From Deltaproteobacteria bacterium (GTDB lineage Bacteria > Desulfobacterota > Desulfobaccia > Desulfobaccales > 0-14-0-80-60-11), in contig JAMCQY010000341.1 of the NCBI GenBank assembly GCA_023381945.1, forward strand, positions 1-15,961: a stretch of 15,961 bases of DNA, given 5' to 3'. Shown one piece after another: positions 1 to 6,383 of this stretch. The notes below the pieces were generated by a model. It saw only the letters and a program-made list of their open reading frames with translations, was not told the DNA's origin and ran no database searches. Position numbers and translations under genes: made by a program. Every line of letters begins with the position of its first letter. Position 1 is the first letter of the stretch.

Positions 1-60
1 AGCTGGAAGAGTCTCAGAAATAAACGTAAATGCGAAGCGGGTAAAATCCAGGTCAAATAG

Positions 61-531
61 ATGTTGAATGTGAATGTCTTGATGGTGGGCAAAACCCGGG
101 AAGGCTTCATCCGGGAGGGCCTGGAGTTTTATCGGAAGCGCCTCAAGCCCTTGATGCAGCTCAATTTGACCAGTGTCCGGGAGGAAAAAGAAACCGCCGG
201 CTTAACGCCGGACACGATAAAAGCAAAGGAAGGCGAACGTCTCCAAACCCAGGCGCCGCCGAAATCCTACCTGGTGGCGCTGGACCCCAAGGGCCGGGAA
301 TGCACCACCGAAGAATTTGCCGACTGGCTCACCAGGAGGGAATTAGCCGCCCGGCCGCTGGCTTTTCTCATCGGCGGCCACTGGGGCTTAGCGGCAGCAG
401 TGCTGGCCGCCGTCAATGAGCGCTTCTCTCTCTCCCGCCTCACCCTGACCCACGAACTGGCCCGCCTGATCCTCCTGGAGCAGCTCTATCGGGCCATGAC
501 CATTAAGATGGGGCACCCTTATCACGTGTAG
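61..531 (+). CDS. rlmH: 23S rRNA (pseudouridine1915-N3)-methyltransferase RlmH
   Basis: This 156-residue protein has the usual length of RlmH, the SPOUT-fold enzyme that methylates pseudouridine 1915 in helix 69 of 23S rRNA using S-adenosylmethionine. The SAM-pocket motif FLIGGHWGL is at residues 102-110. The C-terminal knot helix HELARLILLEQLYRA (131-145) and the terminal PYH (153-155) are both diagnostic of the family. The ATG start is directly preceded by a TAG in another reading frame (58-60), and only a weak CCAGG-like ribosome site is visible, so translation may depend on an upstream gene outside the window. In many bacteria rlmH follows rsfS, but too little upstream sequence is present to tell. 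It ends at a short hairpin before the convergent nitroreductase gene. The family assignment is very secure. Confidence 0.96.
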   Translation: MLNVNVLMVGKTREGFIREGLEFYRKRLKPLMQLNLTSVREEKETAGLTPDTIKAKEGERLQTQAPPKSYLVALDPKGRECTTEEFADWLTRRELAARPLAFLIGGHWGLAAAVLAAVNERFSLSRLTLTHELARLILLEQLYRAMTIKMGHPYHV

Positions 532-552
532 GGCGGACACCTGGGTCCGCCC
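531..552. repeat. Palindromic repeat copy / hairpin between convergent genes
   Basis: An 8-base stem (GGGCGGAC, 531-538, with GTCCGCCC, 545-552) closes a 6-base loop. It lies between the stop codons of rlmH and the nitroreductase gene. No T-run follows on either strand, so it is a poor intrinsic terminator. The segment 531-554 matches 2959-2982 in direct orientation at 22 of 24 positions, so it is a copy of a dispersed palindromic repeat. Confidence 0.7.
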
Positions 553-559
553 CACGAGC

Positions 560-1225
560 TTATTCAATCCACCTAACAAACGTCTCCAAAGGTTCCCGTT
601 CGGTGCGGAAGGCGTTAGCCGGATGGTCCAGGTCCGGGTAGCCCAGGGCCAGGCCCACCACAATCTTGTGGGAGGACCCCAGGCCCAGGTGCCGCCGGAT
701 GATATCCGGATAAAGGGCCAACTGCGCTTCGATACAGGTCCCCAGCCCCAGATCGTGGGCCATCAGGCAAATGGCGTGGGAGAGGAGGCCCAGATCGAAC
801 ATGGAATAAGGCTCGGCCAGATCGGCGTTAAAAATTACGTAGATGATCGCCGGGGCTCCGAAGCCCCCGGTCATATTGACCATGTGGGCCATGCGGCGGA
901 CCTTGTCGTCCCGGGCGACCCCCATGCTGCCGAACAGCCCGGCGGCGCAAGCCATATAGCGCTCTTTATAAACGTGGGGGAAGGACGCCGGCATAGCCAC
1001 ATCGGGATTAGCCGGCACCTTTTGTTCAAAGGCGGCCACCAGGTCCCTGGTCAGCTCCCGGGCTTTGTTGCCCTGCACCACCACCAGCTCCCAGGGCTGG
1101 GTATTGCCCCAGGAGGGCGACCAGCGGGCGCCTTCCAAAATTTGTTCGATGACTTTCTTAGGAACAGGGTCGGTCTTAAAAGCGCGTATGCTCCTTCTCT
1201 CCTTCAGGGCTGCCGAAAGTTCCAT
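560..1225 (-). CDS. Nitroreductase family protein (FMN-dependent)
   Basis: The 221-residue product is a typical nitroreductase-family flavoprotein, an FMN enzyme that reduces nitro compounds, quinones or other acceptors with NAD(P)H; the physiological substrate cannot be read from sequence. Residues 10-16 (RRSIRAF) form the N-terminal FMN-phosphate motif. ARWSPSWGNTQPWELVVV (33-50) is the conserved second block. The C-terminal part has the usual glycine-rich HKIVVGLALGYPD segment. The start is well supported by AAGGAGG followed by five bases and ATG. A possible sigma70-type promoter lies upstream at 1258-1286, shared with the gap before the divergent gene at 1328. The gene appears to be a single transcription unit. 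Bacteria of this kind often carry several such paralogues, so no gene symbol is justified. Confidence 0.9.
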   Translation of the reverse strand: MELSAALKERRSIRAFKTDPVPKKVIEQILEGARWSPSWGNTQPWELVVVQGNKARELTRDLVAAFEQKVPANPDVAMPASFPHVYKERYMACAAGLFGSMGVARDDKVRRMAHMVNMTGGFGAPAIIYVIFNADLAEPYSMFDLGLLSHAICLMAHDLGLGTCIEAQLALYPDIIRRHLGLGSSHKIVVGLALGYPDLDHPANAFRTEREPLETFVRWIE

Positions 1226-1257
1226 GATGCCCTCCTTGTATCTGGGTCGCTCATGGG

Positions 1258-1286
1258 ATATTAATAGATAGTGCGAAGAAAGCCAA
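1258..1286 (-). promoter_or_regulatory. Possible sigma70-type promoter for the nitroreductase gene
   Basis: On the minus strand TTGGCT (1281-1286) is followed after 17 bases by TAATAT (1258-1263). Each box matches its consensus at 4 of 6 positions. It lies 33 bases upstream of the ATG at 1225, inside the A/T-rich gap between divergent genes. The evidence is spacing and composition only. Confidence 0.35.
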
Positions 1287-1327
1287 ATTTTTTAAATCAA
1301 TTTTCAGCTCACCAAGGCGGTAATCGG

Positions 1328-2272
1328 ATGGCTTCGGACTGGCATATAGCAGCCTTTCCCTTGATTTTACCGTGGCGGGACGATTTTTGGACCTTGCCGC
1401 TCTATTTTCCCGATCTCAAAGTCGGAGTGACCCCGGGATGGCCCTCCCAACTGCGCTATCAGGGTCTGCCCCTGCCTCCGGAGGCCCGGATTCAGCCCCA
1501 GGAACTCAAGCATCTTAATCCGGGTGATTTGCGCCAATGGTGGGCCTTTCAGGAATATCGGGAAGCCCAGGCCGAATCGGATGATTTGCTGGGGGACCTG
1601 CGCCGTTATGGACAGGCGCCGCGGCCTTCGCCGGATTCTTCCCCGCAGCTCTGGTCCCTGGCCTGGCAGCTAGAAAAGCTCCAGGCCGACCAGGAAACCC
1701 AGCTGGTCCTGGTGGACCGCGGCGAGGATTGGCTCAAGGACATCCTGACTCCGGAACCCTGGGAGGACCGTCCCAGCTATAGCCGGGAGGCCGGAGCCCT
1801 GGAGATGGTCGACCCGGACCTGGCCCGGCTGCGCTACGCCCTCTGGCGGCGGGTTATGGCTCCGCAGTTGCAGGACCCCTGGGCCCCGTTTCTCCTGGGG
1901 CGCACCGCCCGCTCCCTGTTTCTCGCTTTGAAGGGCTGGCCCGAGTCGCCGGGGCCGCAAAGCGTAAAATTCTCGTTACCGGGCATGCACACCGCGGAAG
2001 AGTGGCGCACGGTCTGTCCCAATGGTAAAGCGCCGCCGTGGCAGGCGCAGGCGGTGGAACTGCTGGGGGCTTTACTGGAGGAGGCGAGCGACCTGGAGAC
2101 CCTGGAGACCGCCGCCGGGGAACTGGGTGAATTCATCACCGGCGAGGTTTTGGGTAACTGGCCTTTCCCGGTCATCGGCAAATTTGATCTGGAGGTCTGG
2201 GTAGCGGATGCCGAAGGCCAGGCGCCCGTCTTCTGTTGGTCCGGAGCCGGAAGCGGCAACTTGCCGGAATGA
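1328..2272 (+). CDS. Hypothetical protein, family not recognised
   Basis: I do not recognise this 314-residue protein. It appears soluble: there is no signal peptide and no membrane helix. It is rich in Trp, Pro and acidic residues. The N-terminus (residues 4-38: DWHIAAFPLILPWRDDFW, then a LYFPDLKVGVTPGW segment) resembles a compact beta structure. The middle is charged and helical, and the last 60 residues contain a GKFDLEVWVADAEG strand pair. I chose ATG 1328 because AAGGCGG lies seven bases upstream. The frame is open back to a GTG at 1271, but that codon has no ribosome site and adds a poorly structured extension. It is divergent from the nitroreductase gene and convergent with rpoZ, so the neighbours give no functional hint. 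The GC-rich codon use is like that of the neighbouring core genes, so it looks native and expressed. Confidence 0.75.
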   Translation: MASDWHIAAFPLILPWRDDFWTLPLYFPDLKVGVTPGWPSQLRYQGLPLPPEARIQPQELKHLNPGDLRQWWAFQEYREAQAESDDLLGDLRRYGQAPRPSPDSSPQLWSLAWQLEKLQADQETQLVLVDRGEDWLKDILTPEPWEDRPSYSREAGALEMVDPDLARLRYALWRRVMAPQLQDPWAPFLLGRTARSLFLALKGWPESPGPQSVKFSLPGMHTAEEWRTVCPNGKAPPWQAQAVELLGALLEEASDLETLETAAGELGEFITGEVLGNWPFPVIGKFDLEVWVADAEGQAPVFCWSGAGSGNLPE

Positions 2273-2281
2273 AGCGCAGAC

Positions 2282-2301
2282 CGGCCAGGTTTAGGTGGCC
2301 G
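2282..2301. terminator. Weak hairpin between convergent genes
   Basis: CGGCCA (2282-2287) pairs with TGGCCG (2296-2301) across an 8-base loop, ten bases after the stop of the 1328-2272 gene. Only a short pyrimidine run (CTTTC) follows, so it is a weak terminator candidate for the plus-strand gene. Confidence 0.3.
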
Positions 2302-2347
2302 CTTTCAGAAGAAGGGCCGAAGGATATATCACCCCTCCGGCTACCGG

Positions 2348-2590
2348 CTATTCTGAACTCTCCGGCAGGGGTTTTTCTTCGGAGATTTGCATGAAGGACG
2401 GCAAAGGCTTGGAGGGGACGATCTTGCCGGCGGCGATTTCCCGCATAGCCATGACAATCTCTTTATTATCCCCCCGCACCAGCACCGGGGCGCCCCGGTA
2501 AAGCTGGCGCACCCGTTTCGCGGCCAGATGGACCAGGCCGAAGCGGGTCGGCACCTGCTGTAAACAATCTTCAATCGTGACGCGAGCCAT
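2348..2590 (-). CDS. rpoZ: DNA-directed RNA polymerase omega subunit
   Basis: This is an 80-residue protein with the RpoZ signature. [20 protein letters not shown] (1-20) is followed by the LAAKRVRQL helix and then by [12 protein letters not shown], the helix that clamps the beta-prime C-terminus. Omega assists assembly and stability of RNA polymerase and, in some phyla, contributes to (p)ppGpp binding. The length and order of elements fit the family. The ATG start is supported by GGAGAAGGG a few bases upstream. In many proteobacteria rpoZ is next to gmk or spoT, but here it stands alone between an unrecognised convergent gene and two small reading frames. The last 15 or so residues, rich in Pro and Glu, are probably disordered. 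Confidence 0.92.
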   Translation of the reverse strand: MARVTIEDCLQQVPTRFGLVHLAAKRVRQLYRGAPVLVRGDNKEIVMAMREIAAGKIVPSKPLPSFMQISEEKPLPESSE

Positions 2591-2699
2591 AAATCCCTTC
2601 TCCGCAAAAACAGAATTTGAAAATCCAATGTAACATAGAACCGGTCCGGGCGCCAGCCCATGTGACCCGCCGTATAAGAATCTTTCTCAGTCCCATCAC

Positions 2700-2897
2700 T
2701 TAACCCGGCTTCCGCGGGGTCACGATTTCCTGCAATTCCGTGATCATTTGGGTTATTTGCACCGCCAGGTTGAGGCATTCCTTGCCTTCCATGAAGGCAT
2801 CGGCATCTTCTTTGGTCAAGACGTAGCCGACTTCGTCTTTGCCCTTGCTCAGTTTTAAGGTGTAGTGTTGGCGGTACTCATCAAAACCGACGTCCAA
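2700..2897 (-). CDS. Small hypothetical protein, 5' end uncertain (possible gene fragment)
   Basis: This 65-residue reading frame has normal protein character. Strands around YTLKLSKGKDEVGYVLT (13-29) are followed by a helix EDADAFMEGKECLNLAVQITQMITELQEI. I do not recognise the family. The only start in the conserved-looking part is TTG at 2895-2897, with no ribosome site. Upstream, the frame stays open through FGNRYK and then straight through the palindromic repeat at 2925-2986, whose translation is not protein-like. The gene therefore probably lost its natural 5' end when the repeat inserted, or it is the 3' part of the gene whose 5' part is the 33-codon frame at 2996-3097. If it is translated, the product is small and cytoplasmic. 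Confidence 0.45.
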   Translation of the reverse strand: MDVGFDEYRQHYTLKLSKGKDEVGYVLTKEDADAFMEGKECLNLAVQITQMITELQEIVTPRKPG

Positions 2898-3028
2898 TTT
2901 ATAGCGATTGCCAAAAATAATTTCTTGTAGGGGCGCACCCGCGTGTGCGCCCTCCTGCGGGCGGACACATGGGTCCGCCCCTACAATCCATCGGGTTATC
3001 GGAAAAAACTTTTGGCAAACGCTATAAA
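2898..3028. repeat. Nested inverted repeat (MITE-like) flanking a palindromic element
   Basis: The 19-base arms 2898-2916 and 3010-3028 are inverted copies matching at 18 of 19 positions (core TTTATAGCG, then A or T, then TTGCCAAAA). They enclose the 62-base palindrome at 2925-2986. The right arm lies in the coding sequence of the 33-codon frame and the left arm is just upstream of the 65-codon frame. No target duplication is visible next to the arms. Confidence 0.6.
2925..2986. repeat. 62-base dispersed palindromic repeat
   Basis: Two 28-base arms close a 6-base loop (TCCTGC, 2953-2958). The outer 16 bases of each arm match at 15 of 16 positions (ends TTGTAGGGGCG and CGCCCCTACAA), and the inner 12 bases pair with a few mismatches. 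The right half (2959-2982) recurs at 531-554. GTAGGGGCGGACC-type palindromes are common REP-like intergenic repeats; here the copy lies between two small minus-strand frames. Confidence 0.75.
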
Positions 3029-3097
3029 GCCATTGTTCTTGATGTCCGGGTTTTGCTTCTCAAGGTTTTCTTGCAAAGCTTCGATAGTATATCCCAT
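2996..3097 (-). CDS. Short reading frame of 33 codons, possible 5' fragment of a broken gene
   Basis: ATG at 3097 is preceded by AGAGGA eight bases upstream and opens a frame encoding a charged helix (MGYTIEALQENLEKQNPDI) followed by a hydrophobic stretch FIAFAKSFF. It ends at TAA (2996-2998), ten bases before the palindromic element. The good ribosome site and protein-like composition suggest a real gene start. The abrupt end in a hydrophobic segment that overlaps an inverted-repeat arm suggests truncation. The following 65-codon frame (2700-2897) has protein-like sequence but no good start, so the two may be halves of one disrupted gene. They are not in the same frame now. No family is recognised. 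Confidence 0.4.
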   Translation of the reverse strand: MGYTIEALQENLEKQNPDIKNNGFIAFAKSFFR

Positions 3098-3261
3098 AGA
3101 AATTTCCTCTTTCGTCTTAGGTTAGTGAAAGAGGGGTTTTTATAAAAAATAGGGAGATTTCGCCGGATTGCAAGAAACTACGGCTGGATTTTTAATTTGG
3201 GGCGGTTAGGTGTTCCGCCTCGCCTGGTTGCGGTAAAGCTCGCACTAAATAGAAATTTGTT
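3098..3261. other. Gene-free A/T-rich gap
   Basis: Apart from the ribosome site of the frame starting at 3097, I see no coding sequence, RNA gene or convincing promoter here. It separates the 3' end of the minus-strand operon at 3262 from the two small frames. Confidence 0.5.
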
Positions 3262-3525
3262 TTAACCCTTTTCCCCGGCCAAACGCACGAACTCCAGTTG
3301 ATCTCCTTCCTTAATGATATGGGAGGCGGCCACGTCGCGGCCGTTGACCAGGGCCAGGGCCCGTGGGTCAATGTTCAGGGGCTCTCTCAACGCCTGGCGC
3401 ACCTCGCCCACCGTCTTGCCGGCAATGGCGGCCTCCAGGCTGTGCACTCCATAGCTGATCTTCACCAGGCCGGCTCTGGCCTGTTCCTGTTTCCGGCGAG
3501 TCAAATCTTTTAACTGGGCGCTCAT
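3262..3525 (-). CDS. ThiS/MoaD-like beta-grasp (ubiquitin-like) protein
   Basis: The 87-residue product has a charged N-terminal helix (1-19) followed by a beta-grasp domain. The order is strand VKISYG (21-26), second strand, helix TVGEVRQAL (38-46), ALALVNGRDV (56-65), then the turn IKEGDQLEFVRLAG (71-84). The VNGR...IKEGDQLEFV pattern is typical of ThiS/MoaD sulfur carriers and related bacterial ubiquitin-like proteins. The C-terminus is EKG, not the diglycine needed for thiocarboxylate formation, so classical sulfur-carrier activity is unlikely unless the tail is processed; a structural or conjugation role is possible. The ATG overlaps the stop of the membrane-protein gene (ATGA, 3522-3525) and is preceded by GGGGGAG, so the two are translationally coupled. 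No E1 (ThiF), E2 or JAB-type gene is in the window. The fold is fairly sure, the function unknown. Confidence 0.7.
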   Translation of the reverse strand: MSAQLKDLTRRKQEQARAGLVKISYGVHSLEAAIAGKTVGEVRQALREPLNIDPRALALVNGRDVAASHIIKEGDQLEFVRLAGEKG

Positions 3526-5405
3526 GGCTCCCCCTGATTATTGCCAACTGGTTTTAGCATTATTGAGTCAGCTCCATCCGCGTTTATCCGATAAACCACC
3601 AGACTTTCTTCCTTTCTATTCCAGGGATTTCTCTTGCCTTGCAGAAATTCCTTGGGTCCGGCGAGACGTTTCCCTAAATAGGGCCCAAGATATCGCTTGA
3701 TCTCTGATGATAGAGGGAAACGGGTAACTATGGTATTTACCTTACATAATCTCAGCATCGCCAGAACTTTTGCGCGATCCCAAGAGCTTTCCAGGTGGGC
3801 ATTAAACACATAGTCCTCAGCCATAAAGGGCCTTCCCATTAAGGCTAACGAATTAATATCACAAGGTAAAACTACGGCGTCGGAAGGAAGAACCTTGTTT
3901 AGCCAGCGAGTTGCCTGAAAATCCTGGGCCGTCCTATTCATGGTGATATTTCGAAGGTTCATGGTCAAGGCGCCCGGAAATAAAGCCCACACCCCAAACC
4001 AAACCACTATCGCCATTATCAGCATCTGGACCACCAGCAATCTCAAAGAAATGATTTTTATCAACTTCCATTCAACCAAGGCTGCCAGCGGGATGGTCCA
4101 AAAAAACGGTTCCAATAAAAACCGGGCAGTAGCTTGGCACAAAAGCAAAATTGCCGTTACCGCCAGGACTGCTCCGGCCAGCAAAATTCTGGCAAGCTCC
4201 TCTTTCCGGCAGCTTTTTAATCCTATCAAGCTAAGCAGCGGCCCGAGGCCCAAGACGGTGCTGAAAGTCCCCAAGGAATCCGGAACTAGATATTTTAAAG
4301 GGGCGGGCCAGAAACTCTCGTCTGTGATTCCTCCCAGGAAGGCAGCGAAATGAAGTATGATGGGGTCGCCATGACCTCGAAATCTCTCGCCAAAGGGCGA
4401 TATGGGGTCACTATAAAACCAGTAATTTTGCAAGTATAACGGAAAGAGCAAAATCATAAATTCCGATATTAAGATTAGGGCAGCCCTGCCAAGAATCCTG
4501 GAGCGGTAAGCTCCTGCCATACCTATTAATATTACAATCGACCCCGTCAATAAAAATGAATATTTACAAGAAATAGCAAACCAGACGCAGCCGAAAGAGA
4601 GTAATATGGTTGTCAGGTCGAGGTCTGAAAAACGCTGGGCAATTAGTAGCAAAGCTATCGTAGTGGCCGCAATGGGCAACATCATCGGTTTCTGATTAGG
4701 CACCAGGAACACCAGTAGAGGACATCCCAACACGCCGAGTGATAAAAGGATTTTATCGCGACTGTCTGTGGCTAACGAAATTACTGCGAAGAGGACTAGC
4801 AATACGCCGGCAAATTGCAAAACCGCACCAAATATATCGGTTCCTCCCGCCAGGCCCAGCAAATTCAGAGATTCCCCCAGGCCTGTCAGCCGGGTATGCA
4901 GCCAATCCAGCCTTGGGTAGGAACCATGGTGCCGAAGTATGTCCAGAGGCACCCCTAGGTGGTAACGTAATGAATCAGAATCTGTGGGAGGGCCCAGGGC
5001 TACCAGCAGCAGCCCCAATCCTGTCACTCCCAGTAAACCCATGGCCGCTTTCCCCAGATAATCTTGCTCATGGGCGACGGCTGTTATCCGGCTAGCAAGG
5101 TGCGAAATTGTTCCAAGCATATGAAAAAGCTGCCATATGCCCAACGCAGCCAGTAAAAGGGCCATTGGTCTCATAATGACGATATACGCCAATTTGGCCA
5201 GGGCCAGCAGATGAACAGCTGACGCCACCAAGGCGGTCACCAGGATGAAGGCTGCCGCATATTGGACAGGCCCTGGCGAGGCAATCTTGAGCTTTTTTAT
5301 GAGACCGTTTCCCAGGAACTGAAGACCCAGGACCATTAGAACGGCGATAATGGCAGGAAGAGGTAAGGGCGCGAGAAAATACTCCAAACTCCGGAACGAA
5401 GCCAT
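3522..5405 (-). CDS. Large polytopic membrane protein, GT-C glycosyltransferase-like
   Basis: This 627-residue protein has about a dozen hydrophobic helices between residues 10 and 490 and a soluble C-terminal domain (about 490-610). The segment GPPTDSDSLRYHLGVP (138-153), after two or three helices, resembles the loop of GT-C-fold enzymes that carries a catalytic Asp and a DxxxYH-type motif. Such enzymes transfer sugars from polyprenyl-phosphate donors at the outer face of the membrane; donor and acceptor cannot be inferred here. DUF1420-type proteins are an alternative assignment. The gene starts five bases after the zinc-ribbon frame ends and overlaps the beta-grasp gene by four bases, so it belongs to that operon. 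Its codons are visibly richer in A and T than those of the genes on either side, which may mean recent acquisition or simply reflect membrane composition. Confidence 0.75.
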   Translation of the reverse strand: MASFRSLEYFLAPLPLPAIIAVLMVLGLQFLGNGLIKKLKIASPGPVQYAAAFILVTALVASAVHLLALAKLAYIVIMRPMALLLAALGIWQLFHMLGTISHLASRITAVAHEQDYLGKAAMGLLGVTGLGLLLVALGPPTDSDSLRYHLGVPLDILRHHGSYPRLDWLHTRLTGLGESLNLLGLAGGTDIFGAVLQFAGVLLVLFAVISLATDSRDKILLSLGVLGCPLLVFLVPNQKPMMLPIAATTIALLLIAQRFSDLDLTTILLSFGCVWFAISCKYSFLLTGSIVILIGMAGAYRSRILGRAALILISEFMILLFPLYLQNYWFYSDPISPFGERFRGHGDPIILHFAAFLGGITDESFWPAPLKYLVPDSLGTFSTVLGLGPLLSLIGLKSCRKEELARILLAGAVLAVTAILLLCQATARFLLEPFFWTIPLAALVEWKLIKIISLRLLVVQMLIMAIVVWFGVWALFPGALTMNLRNITMNRTAQDFQATRWLNKVLPSDAVVLPCDINSLALMGRPFMAEDYVFNAHLESSWDRAKVLAMLRLCKVNTIVTRFPLSSEIKRYLGPYLGKRLAGPKEFLQGKRNPWNRKEESLVVYRINADGADSIMLKPVGNNQGEP

Positions 5406-5409
5406 AATT

Positions 5410-5589
5410 TTAATCGTCTCCCGGAGTTCCAGTCCGAATTTCTCTGGATTTTGCCTGCCTGAGTCTGGTCAGCAATTCGCGCATTTCTTGACTGGAATAG
5501 ACGTGGCCGCAGTCCCGGCAGCCAACTTCGATCCCGGTTCAGTTGAGACGGGCGGTTATTTTCCCGGCCTGACAGTGACTACACTTCAT
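5410..5589 (-). pseudogene. Small zinc-ribbon protein with in-frame UGA
   Basis: A 59-codon frame opens with ATG at 5589, three bases after the stop of the DUF3786-like gene, and ends with TAA four bases before the membrane-protein ATG. It encodes MKCSHCQAGKITARLN, then a TGA (5539-5541, codon 17), then TGIEVGCRDCGHVYSSQE and a basic helical tail. The paired CxxC motifs (Cys3/Cys6 and Cys24/Cys27) form a zinc ribbon whose two halves lie on either side of the TGA, so termination there would destroy the metal site. The frame downstream of the TGA has no disruption and keeps its motif. This suggests a very recent nonsense change, a sequencing error, read-through, or less likely selenocysteine. 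Zinc ribbons of this size often bind nucleic acid or protein partners. The function is unknown. Confidence 0.65.
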
Positions 5590-5592
5590 TTT

Positions 5593-6345
5593 TCAAAAAT
5601 ACCTGGACAACTGCGGGAGAGCAGGGTCTACCTGCCGGCACTCCCGCAGCAAAGCGTTAAGATAGAGCCACGAGAAGCTCGTGAGAAATTCCGGACCGTA
5701 TTTCCGGGCGCCAACGCTGTCGAAGGCCATCTCGCTGGCGCCGCCGGACATTTGGAAGCGGTAGGCCAGGTCTCCCAATATGGGCCAAACCACCTGCCAT
5801 CCGCCGCCGATGCCGGCAAAGGTGCCGGAATCCAGGCGCCGCACGGCCACTTCCACTACCTCCGGGGTCAAAAGCGGCAGCAATTCCTCCCGGGCCCCGA
5901 GAGACACATCTTTCATCGGGCCGGCCGAGCGGGCGGCAAAATCGGAAAAATTCAGCCAATCCGGGCCCGGACCGGCCGATTGCAGGTTAAAGGTTCCCCG
6001 GCCGTAGCGGGCCAACAGGGCCACGAAATTCCAGGCGAAGACGTAAGCGTCCTCGGTGGGCACCGCCAGACTTTTGCGGGCATAAAAGATCCGCAGGTCG
6101 GCGCCGAATTCTACGTCCTGGTCAAACAGCAGGTAAAGCTCCAGGGGGCGAAACGGCTTGAGGCGCAGAACCCATTGGACGCTGGCGTAAGGCCGGCCGG
6201 CTAAAACCTCGCCCCCGAGCAGGCGGGCCAGGGCCGCGGCAGGAAGCTTAGCTAATCCGGCCAAATCATGACTATACTTTTTCCGCACATATTGGCGGAC
6301 CTGGGCTTCCCAGCCCCAGCCGGTTTCGAACTGGCCCAGGGTCAC
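5593..6345 (-). CDS. DUF3786-like protein
   Basis: This is a 250-residue soluble protein without signal peptide. The central and C-terminal parts (VPTEDAYVFAWNFVALLARY around 95-114; WQVVWPILGDLAYRF; MAFDSVGARKYGPEFL near 205-220) follow the layout I associate with DUF3786, a family of anaerobes sometimes linked to corrinoid or Fe-S enzyme clusters; no activity is established to my knowledge. The match is by pattern only. The start given is GTG 6345, but it has no good ribosome site. The frame is open upstream to a stop inside the thioesterase gene, with no ATG, so a non-ATG start up to 13 codons earlier is possible. The gene is 38 bases downstream of the thioesterase gene and three bases upstream of the zinc-ribbon frame, so it heads the compact four-gene cluster. 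Confidence 0.6.
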   Translation of the reverse strand: MTLGQFETGWGWEAQVRQYVRKKYSHDLAGLAKLPAAALARLLGGEVLAGRPYASVQWVLRLKPFRPLELYLLFDQDVEFGADLRIFYARKSLAVPTEDAYVFAWNFVALLARYGRGTFNLQSAGPGPDWLNFSDFAARSAGPMKDVSLGAREELLPLLTPEVVEVAVRRLDSGTFAGIGGGWQVVWPILGDLAYRFQMSGGASEMAFDSVGARKYGPEFLTSFSWLYLNALLRECRQVDPALPQLSRYF

Positions 6346-6383
6346 CAGATCATAGGGAAAATCGAGAGAAAGGGCGTTGCTGC

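Noticed and set aside
1..60. Possible tail of an upstream gene (frame 1 open to TAG at 58-60, or frame 3 ending LEESQK at 19-21)
   Set aside because: Too short to choose a frame or recognise a family; an rsfS tail would be expected here but no distinctive residues are visible.
623..1264. 213-codon plus-strand frame opposite the nitroreductase gene
   Set aside because: It is the antisense shadow of a clear nitroreductase gene and has His/Gly/Gln-rich, non-protein-like composition.
1271..1327. GTG start extending the 1328-2272 gene by 19 codons
   Set aside because: No ribosome site before the GTG, while ATG 1328 has AAGGCGG at good spacing.
2943..3145. Two plus-strand small frames across the palindromic element
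   Set aside because: They begin inside the repeat, lack ribosome sites and overlap a minus-strand frame with good start signals.
5350..6204. 284-codon plus-strand frame
   Set aside because: It spans several minus-strand genes in antisense and has no motif or ribosome site; it is a GC-skew shadow.
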